Part shown: positions 57,566 to 64,000 of the stretch, in pieces | Numbering within the stretch: position 1 is the first letter of the stretch | Layout of the letters: every line of letters begins with the position of its first letter | Assembly: GCF_003073135.1 (NCBI RefSeq) | Contig: NZ_PGDQ01000012.1 | Span: 124,001 to 188,000 of the forward strand | DNA from: Euzebya rosea | GTDB lineage: Bacteria; Actinomycetota; Nitriliruptoria; Euzebyales; Euzebyaceae | DNA: 64,000 bases | Direction of reading: 5' to 3' | Program-made: the position numbers and the translations under genes | The notes under the pieces: generated by a model | Database searches by the model: none | Told to the model about the DNA's origin: nothing | What the model saw: only the letters and a program-made list of their open reading frames with translations

Positions 57566-59119
57566 TCAGACCCCGCTGAGCACGTCGTGGCGAACGGCGT
57601 CGTCCGTCCCGTCGGCGCCGTCGGGGCGCGAAGTGGGCTCGGCGACGTCGCGGGTGGGGGTCACCGGGGCAGGTGTCGGGGCGGTGCGACCAACGCGTCC
57701 GACCAGCCGGCTCAACCCGTCGGCCACGGTCAGCAGCTCCTCGGCGGTGTGGCGGACGCCGGCCGCCACGGCCGCCGTGTGCTCCGCGGTGCGAGCGGTC
57801 GCGTTGACGTCGTCGGCGATGGCCGAGGAGCGGGTTGCGACCGTGGTCACGCTGCGGGAGATCTCCGCGGTCGTGACCTGCTGCTCCTCCACCGCCGCCG
57901 CGATGGTCTGCTGGGTGTCGGCGACCTGGGCGATGACATCGGCGATGCGGCCGATCGCCCGAACAGCCTCCTCGGTGTCGACCTGGATCGCACCGATCTG
58001 GTCGGCGACCTGTTGGGTGGCGTGTGCGGTCTCCCGTGCCAGGTCCTTCACCTCGTTGGCGACGACCGCGAAGCCCTTGCCCGCAGCACCGGCCCGCGCC
58101 GACTCGATGGTGGCGTTGAGGGCCAGCAGGTTGGTCTGGTCGGCGATCGCGCTGATGACCTCCACGACCTTGCCGATCTCCGCGGAGTTCGTGCCGAGGC
58201 GGTTGATGGCGTCGCGTGTGGTCGCCGTCTCGGCGACCGCGCCGTCGGCCACCTGCGATGCGCTCGTGACGGCCCGGCCGATCTCGGCGACCGACGCGTT
58301 CAGCTGCTCCACCCCCGTGGCGACGGTGGCCAGGTGGCTGTGGACGTCCTCGGCGGATGCCCCGACCCGGCGGGCCTTCACGGTGGTCTCCGCTGACGCG
58401 CCGTCGACCGCCGCGCTCGACGACGACAGCCCCTCCGAGGCCACGTGGACTTCCTCGGCACGGCGGGCGATGTCCCGGGCCAACCGCCCGCCGATCCAGC
58501 GGCTCAAGCCCCCGACGATGGCCATGATCAGCAGCGCGGGAAGTCCGAACGCCCGGACCTTCGCCCAGAACTGGGCGTCGACGTCGTCGACGTAGATGCC
58601 GGTCCCGACGACCCATCCCCACGGCTCGAACCCGGCGACGTAGGAGATCTTCGGCTGCGCCTCCTCCTCGTCGGGCTTGGGCCACAGGTAGTCCACGAAC
58701 CCCTCCCCGCCGTCCCGGACGACGTCCACGAACTCCACGAAGAGCCGTGTCCCGTTCGCGTCCTCGAGGGTGGAGACGTCCTGGCCCTCGAGCTCCGGCT
58801 TGATCGGATGCATGACCACGGTCGGCGACATGTCGTTGATCCAGAAGTACTCGGTGCCGTCGTAGCGCAGGTCGCGGACCGCGTCGAGGGCCTCCTGCTG
58901 CGCCCCCTCCCGGGTCATCGCACCCGACTCCTCCAGGGCATGGAAGTGGCCGATGAGGGAGATGGCCAGCTCGGTGTGCTCGCGGGTCTTGACCCGCCGC
59001 GACTCCATCATGTCGTCGCGGGTGCCCAGCAGGCCGAACGTGATGACGACGAGGAGGCCCGCCAGCGCAACGGCGGTGATGGCGGCGAGTCGGGTCGAGA
59101 TGGTCGTGTGGGTGAGCAC
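57566..59119 (-). CDS. Methyl-accepting chemotaxis protein with Cache sensor
   Basis: A 517-residue chemoreceptor. First helix about residues 10-30, extracytoplasmic single-Cache domain about 35-185 ([24 protein letters not shown], then [24 protein letters not shown]), second helix about 188-210, and a cytoplasmic signalling coil with the conserved hairpin tip [20 protein letters not shown] followed by [18 protein letters not shown] is chosen with GGAG five bases upstream. The HAMP linker is weak. FWINDMxPxMxMHP is typical of Cache domains binding small carboxylates. Its presence implies Che-type signalling in this organism. Confidence 0.92.
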   Translation of the reverse strand: MLTHTTISTRLAAITAVALAGLLVVITFGLLGTRDDMMESRRVKTREHTELAISLIGHFHALEESGAMTREGAQQEALDAVRDLRYDGTEYFWINDMSPTVVMHPIKPELEGQDVSTLEDANGTRLFVEFVDVVRDGGEGFVDYLWPKPDEEEAQPKISYVAGFEPWGWVVGTGIYVDDVDAQFWAKVRAFGLPALLIMAIVGGLSRWIGGRLARDIARRAEEVHVASEGLSSSSAAVDGASAETTVKARRVGASAEDVHSHLATVATGVEQLNASVAEIGRAVTSASQVADGAVAETATTRDAINRLGTNSAEIGKVVEVISAIADQTNLLALNATIESARAGAAGKGFAVVANEVKDLARETAHATQQVADQIGAIQVDTEEAVRAIGRIADVIAQVADTQQTIAAAVEEQQVTTAEISRSVTTVATRSSAIADDVNATARTAEHTAAVAAGVRHTAEELLTVADGLSRLVGRVGRTAPTPAPVTPTRDVAEPTSRPDGADGTDDAVRHDVLSGV

Positions 59120-59254
59120 GGACGCTCCGGTTTCGGAGGGGGCACGGGACGCAGGACCGATCGGCCGCTCCACGCCGGACCTGAGCCGGGTGCACCGGAC
59201 GACGACAGGGCCCACGCCGGCGCGTCGCGTGCACGACACGTCATGATGGGCGAC

Positions 59255-60013
59255 ATGATGGACGTGGAGATCTGGTCGGACGTCGTGTGCCCGTGGTGTG
59301 CGGTCGGCAAGGTGCGCTTCGAGCGTGCGCTGGCCGCGTTCCCCCACCGTGAGCAGGTGACTGTGCGGTGGCGCAGCTTCGAGCTGGACCGGCATGCGCC
59401 GGCCAGCCGTGACGGCGACTACGCCTCGATGCTGGCCGCCAAGTACCGCACCTCGACCGATCAGGCCCAGGCGATGATCGACCGCATGGTGGAGCAGGGC
59501 GCGGCCGAGGGGCTGGACTTCCGCTTCGACATCGTGCGGCCCGGCAACACCTTCGACGCCCACCGCGTGCTGCACCTGGCGGCTGACCACGGCCTGCAGC
59601 ACGAGGTGAAGAACCGCTTCCTCGACGCCTACCACTCGCAGGGCGAGGAGGTCGGCGATCACGAGGTGCTGGCCCGCCTGGCCGCCGAGGCCGGGATGGA
59701 CGCCGAGGCGGTCCGGTCGATGCTGGCCACCGACGAGTACGCCGAGGCGGTCCGGGCCGACGAGGAGCAGGCGGTGGAGTACGGCATCTCCGGCGTGCCG
59801 TTCTTCGTGTTCGACCGGCGGATCGGGGTGTCCGGTGCCCAGCCGACCGAGGTCCTGCTGCAGGCGCTGGAGCAGGCCTGGGCCGCCCGGGGCGCGGACG
59901 CCGACCCGGCCGACGACCCGGCCAACCGCGGGGCCAACCACGAGCACGATGCCGACCACGAGCACGATGCCGGTGACGCGTGCGGCGTGGACGGCTGCGC
60001 GGTCGCCAGCTGA
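59255..60013 (+). CDS. FrnE-like DsbA-family oxidoreductase
   Basis: A 252-residue cytoplasmic thioredoxin-fold protein. The CPWC motif lies at residues 12-15 in [18 protein letters not shown], followed by the family's RWRSFELD, and the cis-Pro loop is in [22 protein letters not shown]. FrnE proteins act in polyketide maturation or oxidative-stress defence. The C-terminal tail is unusual: [20 protein letters not shown], a His/Asp/Cys-rich metal-binding-like end. Several tandem ATG codons exist; MMDVEIW is chosen. No signal peptide is present. Confidence 0.9.
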   Translation: MMDVEIWSDVVCPWCAVGKVRFERALAAFPHREQVTVRWRSFELDRHAPASRDGDYASMLAAKYRTSTDQAQAMIDRMVEQGAAEGLDFRFDIVRPGNTFDAHRVLHLAADHGLQHEVKNRFLDAYHSQGEEVGDHEVLARLAAEAGMDAEAVRSMLATDEYAEAVRADEEQAVEYGISGVPFFVFDRRIGVSGAQPTEVLLQALEQAWAARGADADPADDPANRGANHEHDADHEHDAGDACGVDGCAVAS

Positions 60014-60038
60014 CGCCGGCCGGCCCACGACGGCGCTG

Positions 60039-61178
60039 ATGACCGATCCCCGCGTGCTGACCAGCGGCGTCGCCGCCTTCGACGCCCTGCTGGACGGGAT
60101 CGCCATCGGCGACAACCTGGTGCTGCTCGTCGGCGACGACACGCCGATCGACTGGTTCGTCGACGCCTACGTCCGGGCCTCCGATCCCGACCGGCTGGTC
60201 GTCGTCGACACATCCGGTCGCCACGAGGTGCACAGCGCTCGGGCCGTGCTCGAGTGGGCCGACGGATCCGTCGGCGTGGCACAGGGGCGTGCGGCGTTCG
60301 ATCGTGCCGACGAGCTGGTCGGGACCGACGCGCGGGTGGTGGTCGACTCGTTGACCGACGTGGCGGCCCGGTGGGGCAACGACGAGGCGCTGGACCTGTT
60401 CCTGGTGGCCTGCCCGCGGCTCTACCGGCGTCGCAGCATCGCGTTGTGGGTGCTCAAGCGCAGCGGCCACGACGAACGGTTCCTCCGTCGGCTGCGCGAC
60501 GTGACGCAGGTCGTCGTCGCCGTCGGTGGCACGGCCGATCGCCTTGGCCTGACCGTCGAGAAGGCGGCCGGGCGTCCACCACACGTCACCGGACGGACGC
60601 TGGGGGCAACCCTTGTCGACGGCCAGCTGGTCGACGTGGACTCCGGTCCGACCAGCGGCGCTCGCCTCGGGGACACCATCCGCCGGTGGCGGACCGACCG
60701 TGGGGTCGGCCAGGCCGAGCTGGCGAGGCGGATCGGCATCAGCCCCTCGGCGCTGTCCCAGGCCGAGCGAGGGGTTCGTGGGGTGTCGGGTGAGACCGTG
60801 CTGCGGCTGTGGGAGGCGCTCGGGGTGCCGGTCGATCCCAGCGACCACGCGGCCGTCGGCTATCACATCGGTCGCAGGACCGGGGAGGACGCCACCCGCT
60901 TGGCCCCGGGTGTCACCGGCCGCCGATTGGTGTCCAGCCCGTCGAGCACCGCATGGGAGGTCACGCTCGACGCGCGGGCACGCGGCCGCGGGCCGTTGTT
61001 CCCCGGCAAGGGCACCGAGACGGTGGTGCTGCGGGACGGGGTGCTGGACCTCGAGCTCGGGAAGGTCACGGAGACCCTCCAGGCCGGCGACGCCATCGTG
61101 CTCGACGCCGCGGTCATCGACGGCTGGTCGAATCCCGCGGACCATCCCGCGACCGCCGTCTGGACCATCACGGGCTGA
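60039..61178 (+). CDS. KaiC/RecA-like - HTH - cupin fusion regulator
   Basis: A 379-residue protein with three parts. Residues 1-195 resemble a RecA/KaiC-like ATPase fold ([34 protein letters not shown]) but the P-loop Gly-x4-Gly-Lys-Ser/Thr is missing. Residues about 205-265 are an XRE-type helix-turn-helix ([37 protein letters not shown]). Residues about 305-378 form a cupin ([23 protein letters not shown], then [19 protein letters not shown]). HTH-cupin proteins sense small metabolites; the added domain suggests a nucleotide or another signal. It begins 25 bases after the FrnE gene, possibly in one operon. Confidence 0.83.
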   Translation: MTDPRVLTSGVAAFDALLDGIAIGDNLVLLVGDDTPIDWFVDAYVRASDPDRLVVVDTSGRHEVHSARAVLEWADGSVGVAQGRAAFDRADELVGTDARVVVDSLTDVAARWGNDEALDLFLVACPRLYRRRSIALWVLKRSGHDERFLRRLRDVTQVVVAVGGTADRLGLTVEKAAGRPPHVTGRTLGATLVDGQLVDVDSGPTSGARLGDTIRRWRTDRGVGQAELARRIGISPSALSQAERGVRGVSGETVLRLWEALGVPVDPSDHAAVGYHIGRRTGEDATRLAPGVTGRRLVSSPSSTAWEVTLDARARGRGPLFPGKGTETVVLRDGVLDLELGKVTETLQAGDAIVLDAAVIDGWSNPADHPATAVWTITG

Positions 61179-61191
61179 CCTTCTCCTTGTT

Positions 61192-61229
61192 GCTTCATGT
61201 TGGAGCTTGGATATGAAGCTATGCTTCAT
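61192..61229. promoter_or_regulatory. Inverted repeat with extra half-site upstream of the GreA-like gene
   Basis: ATGAAGC-TAT-GCTTCAT (61213-61229) is a perfect seven-base inverted repeat, and a further GCTTCAT half-site lies at 61192-61198, 31 bases before the last. The stretch is AT-rich for this genome. It fits an operator for the HTH-cupin protein encoded just upstream or for autoregulation of the Gre-like gene. Confidence 0.55.
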
Positions 61230-61265
61230 GGTTCAGAGGTTGCTCATCGGGAAAGGACGAGTGCC

Positions 61266-61697
61266 GTGACCAGGACCATGTCTGCCCGCCAAGTCGTGCT
61301 GACCAGCACCGGACGGGCCCAGCTGCAGGAGCGTGTCGCCGACGCGCGTCGCGCTGCCGCGCTCACGGAGGAGGCAAGCGGGGATCGCCAACGCATCCTC
61401 GCCGAGATCGCCGCCATGGAGGATGCGCTTCGCCAGGCCGTCGTCGTGGAGGAGGTCCAGGAGGATCCCACGATCGTCGAGCTCGGCGACGAGGTCGTCG
61501 TCAGGGACGCCGTCGGCGAGGAGGAGACCTTCCGCCTCGTGCATCCGCTGGAGGCACGGCTGGGCCCCGACCACATCTCCGTCGACTCCCCCCTCGCCCG
61601 CGCCCTCATGGGCCGCCGCCCCGGCGAGTGCGTCGTCGTCCAGGCGCCCGCCGGCCCCTACGAGCTGACGATCATCGATCGTCGCCGGCTCAGCTGA
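61266..61697 (+). CDS. GreA/GreB-family transcription factor-like protein
   Basis: A 143-residue protein. The N-terminal half is a coiled coil (TGRAQLQERVADARRAAALTEEASGDRQRILAEIAAMEDAL in two helices) and the C-terminal half is a GreA/GreB C-terminal domain (VELGDEVVVRDAVGEEETFRLVHPLEA, then SPLARALMGRRPGECVVV). Gre factors enter the RNA polymerase secondary channel; acidic tip residues are expected between the helices, where EEASGD stands. It is shorter than typical GreA (about 158-165). GTG with AAAGGA eight bases upstream is chosen. An AT-rich palindrome lies upstream. Confidence 0.85.
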   Translation: MTRTMSARQVVLTSTGRAQLQERVADARRAAALTEEASGDRQRILAEIAAMEDALRQAVVVEEVQEDPTIVELGDEVVVRDAVGEEETFRLVHPLEARLGPDHISVDSPLARALMGRRPGECVVVQAPAGPYELTIIDRRRLS

Positions 61698-61705
61698 TCC
61701 GCCGT

Positions 61706-62713
61706 TCAGCTGACGTCCCGGAGGCGGGTCTCCTGGTCCGCCTCCGGGACGACGCCGAAGCCATCGGCGTACAGCCCGGCGACCAGCTGTCGCTCCTCGT
61801 CGGTCAGGTTCGGGGCGGCTGACGCGCCGACGAACTCCTCGAGCTGGTCGACGTCGTAGATGTTGGGCAGGGTGGTGGCGACCCCGTCGTGGTCCAGGAC
61901 CCAGCGCAGCGCCGCCTGTCCGAGCGTCCGGTCGGTCCGCTCCAGGAACCGCAGCCGTTCGACCTTCTGCACGCCCTCCAGCAGCCAGCTGCGGGGACGG
62001 TGACGGCGGTGGTCGTTCGCGGGCAGGACCGTGTCAGCACGCATGTGGCCCTCGAGCAGCCCCGAGCTGTGGGGGACTCGCACGATCAGGCCGGTGTCGG
62101 TCTCGCGGGCCGCGGCGATGAGGTCCCGCCCGGGGTCCTGCTCGAGGATGTTGTGGATCAGGTGGACGACGTCGAGGTCGCGCGTGCGCATCGCGTGCAG
62201 GCCCTCGTCCCGCCAGCCGATCCGCGGGCCGAGGGCGATGGCGGTGGCCCGCACCTTGCCCTCCGCCTTCGCCTGCTGGAGGAACCCGAACAGGTCGTCG
62301 TCCTCGAGGTGCCCCATGCGGGGGTTGTGCAGCTGCCAGACGTCGACGACGTCGGTCCCGAGCCGTCGGAGCGAGTCGTCGAGGGCCCTCGCCACGCTGG
62401 CGACATCGGTGCGGTGCGGTCGCTCCTGCTGGCCACGGGACCCGGCGTCGCTGTCGAGGTCGTAGCCGAACTTCGTGCCGATGACGATCTCGTCCCTGAC
62501 CCCACCCAGGGCCTCGGCCAGCACCTCCTCGCCGTGGCCGTCACGGTAGACGCTGGCCGTGTCGAAGAACGTGACCCCGGCGTCGAAGGCCGCCCGGTGC
62601 AGGCCCACGGCCTCCTGGCGGGTGTACTCGCCCCACCAGCCCGTGGTGACGGTCCAGTTCCCGAAGCCGATCTCGCTGACCTCGATGTCGGGAGTGAGCT
62701 GACGCATGCGCAT
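61706..62713 (-). CDS. Aldo/keto reductase
   Basis: A 335-residue NADPH-dependent TIM-barrel oxidoreductase. The catalytic tetrad can be read: Asp51 and Tyr56 (FFDTASVYRDG), Lys81 (GTKFGYD) and His129 (WQLHNP). The C-terminal cofactor segment ATTLPNIYDVDQLEEFV is slightly modified compared with the usual IPGxxxxxxLxEN. The start MRMRQLTPDI has AAAGGG upstream. It is convergent with the Gre-like gene by 8 bases, and divergent-like genes are absent; it is 108 bases downstream of the HTH regulator on the same strand, so co-regulation is plausible. Substrate is unknown. Confidence 0.9.
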   Translation of the reverse strand: MRMRQLTPDIEVSEIGFGNWTVTTGWWGEYTRQEAVGLHRAAFDAGVTFFDTASVYRDGHGEEVLAEALGGVRDEIVIGTKFGYDLDSDAGSRGQQERPHRTDVASVARALDDSLRRLGTDVVDVWQLHNPRMGHLEDDDLFGFLQQAKAEGKVRATAIALGPRIGWRDEGLHAMRTRDLDVVHLIHNILEQDPGRDLIAAARETDTGLIVRVPHSSGLLEGHMRADTVLPANDHRRHRPRSWLLEGVQKVERLRFLERTDRTLGQAALRWVLDHDGVATTLPNIYDVDQLEEFVGASAAPNLTDEERQLVAGLYADGFGVVPEADQETRLRDVS

Positions 62714-62821
62714 TGGCGGTGCCCTTTCGTGGAGGGGTCGACGTCCTCGTGGTCGCCGACGGCAGGTCGTCGACGACGTCCGTGCGCCGACGTGGGCGGG
62801 GCCTCTCGGGCCCCCGGGGTC

Positions 62822-63466
62822 TCAGCTGGTCGACAGCCGCACGGTGCAGAGGCTGGGTTCGACGAACGGCACCATGGCATCGGCGGTGGTGGTCGACCCG
62901 AGGGCATCGAGCGCACCCCTGACGATGCCGAGGTGGGTCTGGCAGATCAGGTCCTCGTGGCCCCGTGCCAGGTCGGCGAACGGGCAGCGCCGCAGCAGCA
63001 CCGTGTCGTCCTCTCGGGACGGGGCGAACCCGAGCCGGTCGAGGAGCGCCACGACACGTTCGACCGCGTCGCTGTCGGACACGACGGTGCCGGGCCGGGG
63101 CGCATCGATCAGGTGGGCACCCCAGCGGCGTCCCGACTCCAGCGGCGAGGCCGGGCGATCCACCAGCTGGCTGAGCAGGATCTCGGCCAGCAGCCGGTAG
63201 CCACCGTCGGCCGACGTCGTCGCCGCGGGGGTCGTGGTCCAGGCGAGCGGCGGACGGCCCGGGGCATCGGTCACGACCCGCTCGGAGGTGACCAGGCCCG
63301 CGTCGTGGAGCACCTCGAGGTGCCCGCGGACCGTGGACACGTGCAGGCCGACCGCGTCGGCGATGTCGCGGATGCCCATCGGTTCGGGCGTCGCACGCAG
63401 CACGTCCACGATGTGGCTGCGACTGTCGTCGCCCATCGCGCGGTGCACCTTGGTCGCGTCACTCAT
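62822..63466 (-). CDS. HTH transcriptional regulator with cysteine-containing C-terminal domain
   Basis: A 214-residue winged-helix regulator. The N-terminal HTH is KVHRAMGDDSRSHIVDVLRATPEPMGIRDIADAVGLHVSTVRGHLEVLHDAGL (shown in order, residues about 6-58), ArsR/DeoR-like. The C-terminal half has three Cys in LLRRCPFADLARGHE, DLICQTHLGIV and PSLCTVRL. The layout resembles Fe-S-sensing SufR-type regulators, though spacing differs. GGAGA five bases upstream supports the ATG. It lies downstream of the cytochrome oxidase gene and upstream of the aldo/keto reductase on the same strand, so it may link respiration or redox state to their expression. Confidence 0.83.
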   Translation of the reverse strand: MSDATKVHRAMGDDSRSHIVDVLRATPEPMGIRDIADAVGLHVSTVRGHLEVLHDAGLVTSERVVTDAPGRPPLAWTTTPAATTSADGGYRLLAEILLSQLVDRPASPLESGRRWGAHLIDAPRPGTVVSDSDAVERVVALLDRLGFAPSREDDTVLLRRCPFADLARGHEDLICQTHLGIVRGALDALGSTTTADAMVPFVEPSLCTVRLSTS

Positions 63467-63522
63467 CGGTGTCTCCGCATGATCGCGGGTCACCACGTCG
63501 ATCGCCACGCCGGGAGGGGCAG

Positions 63523-64000
63523 TCACTGGCTGGCCCCGAGGTCAGCGGCCGCGCCGGTCGTCCGACCAGCCGTCCGATCCGGTTCCGTGCCGGGTTCGAT
63601 CGCCCAGCCGAGCATGCCACCCGCGACGAACATGCCGCCGATGACGAACAGCACGAGCTGGGCCGTCCCCTCGGTCAACACGCCGTAGGCCGCGATCGGC
63701 ATGCCGAGGGCGAGGACCAAGGGGAAGCACGACGGCGAGGGCATGTGGATCGACGTGGGGTCGACGGGTTCCGGCACCTGCAGCTGCCCGTCCCGCTGCT
63801 TGCGGAACCAGACCTCGTCGCGTTCGCTGATCTCGGGGATCGCGTCGAAGTTGTGGGGTGGCGCAGGGCAGGGAGTCAACCACTCGACGGTCCGGGCGTC
63901 CCACGGGTCCGGGGGCAGCTGCTGGTCGCTTCGGTACAGCCGCCAGCAGGCGAAGAGGAAGACCATGAAGGAGAGGGCGATGACGAACGCGCCGCTGCTG
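63523..64000 (-). CDS. ctaD: Cytochrome c oxidase subunit I, C-terminal end (5' part beyond window)
   Basis: The frame continues past the right edge. Visible parts are a membrane helix (SSGAFVIALSFMVFLFACWRL), then the conserved cytoplasmic segment DPWDARTVEWLTPCPAPPHNF and RDEVWFRKQ, which marks the end of helix 12 in heme-copper oxidase subunit I, and then two further hydrophobic segments (FPLVLALGMPIAAYGVL and LVLFVIGGMFVAGGMLGWAI). The last two helices resemble a fused subunit III/IV-like extension seen in some actinobacterial and cyanobacterial-type oxidases. Copper and heme ligands lie outside the window. Function: terminal oxidation of cytochrome c. Confidence 0.85.
   Translation of the reverse strand, partial: SSGAFVIALSFMVFLFACWRLYRSDQQLPPDPWDARTVEWLTPCPAPPHNFDAIPEISERDEVWFRKQRDGQLQVPEPVDPTSIHMPSPSCFPLVLALGMPIAAYGVLTEGTAQLVLFVIGGMFVAGGMLGWAIEPGTEPDRTAGRTTGAAADLGASQ

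Noticed and set aside
63523-63966. Separate small membrane protein gene starting at the internal Met
   Set aside because: The frame continues upstream to the window edge with a membrane helix and the sequence matches the tail of oxidase subunit I.

Overview
This window is very GC-rich chromosomal DNA from an actinobacterium. Evidence includes frequent GTG starts, antisense ORFs caused by GC bias, an ECF sigma/anti-sigma pair, F420/PPOX-type and CGNR/ABATE regulators, a cytochrome c oxidase subunit I with an actinobacterial-style C-terminal tail, and two exported proteins ending in cell-wall-binding-repeat-2 domains. That last trait is prominent in the deep-branching Nitriliruptoria/Euzebya lineage, so I infer a relative of that group, not proven. 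About 55 protein genes are supported. I see no rRNA, tRNA, CRISPR array, insertion sequence or prophage.

Region 1 (1-6.1 kb, minus strand) is a catabolic and uptake cluster: hydantoinase/dihydropyrimidinase, Asp/Glu-racemase-like enzyme, a promoter, then Tat-lipoprotein binding protein, cupin, ATPase and permease of a NitT/TauT-type ABC importer. It probably imports and opens a cyclic amide such as a hydantoin or pyrimidine. A 490-base gene-free stretch rich in short GATTCC-core repeats separates it from a calcium-type P-ATPase.

Region 2 (6.5-38.4 kb) is mixed housekeeping and accessory sequence. It holds DUF2237, a PHP protein with a degenerate PolX domain, Uma2, SEC-C, YrhK, thioredoxin, a PPOX flavoprotein, a drug/metabolite exporter with a divergent CGNR regulator, and a sedolisin-like secreted protease. 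These are followed by a polytopic membrane protein, a VOC-GNAT-cupin fusion, two diguanylate cyclases, two UbiA prenyltransferases, peroxiredoxin, a mercuric-reductase-like flavoprotein, ECF sigma/anti-sigma, RecQ facing an ATP-dependent DNA ligase, and a histidine-kinase-like protein whose phospho-accepting His is Arg.

Region 3 (38.4-49.1 kb) is a tightly coupled seven-gene branched-chain-amino-acid-type ABC operon (binding protein, LivG, LivF, LivH, LivM, TetR, alpha/beta hydrolase) in which every junction overlaps by four bases. Divergent from it lie a cell-wall-anchored hydrolase and a SulP anion transporter.

Region 4 (49.1-56.8 kb, minus strand) is the most unusual part. An Ala/Asn/Asp-rich repeat protein is followed 22 bases later by a PqqD-like/M50 membrane metalloprotease with paired CxxC motifs and a hexapeptide-repeat tail, then glycosyltransferase, Stf0 sulfotransferase and FAD/Rieske oxidoreductase genes joined by four-base overlaps. 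I propose this as a candidate undescribed peptide-processing or surface-modification system.

Region 5 (57-64 kb) carries OsmC, a chemoreceptor, a FrnE-type DsbA, a KaiC-like/HTH/cupin regulator, a GreA/GreB-like factor, an aldo/keto reductase, a Cys-containing HTH regulator and the 3' end of ctaD. Several convergent gene pairs share hairpin terminators, and several promoters carry clear palindromic operators.
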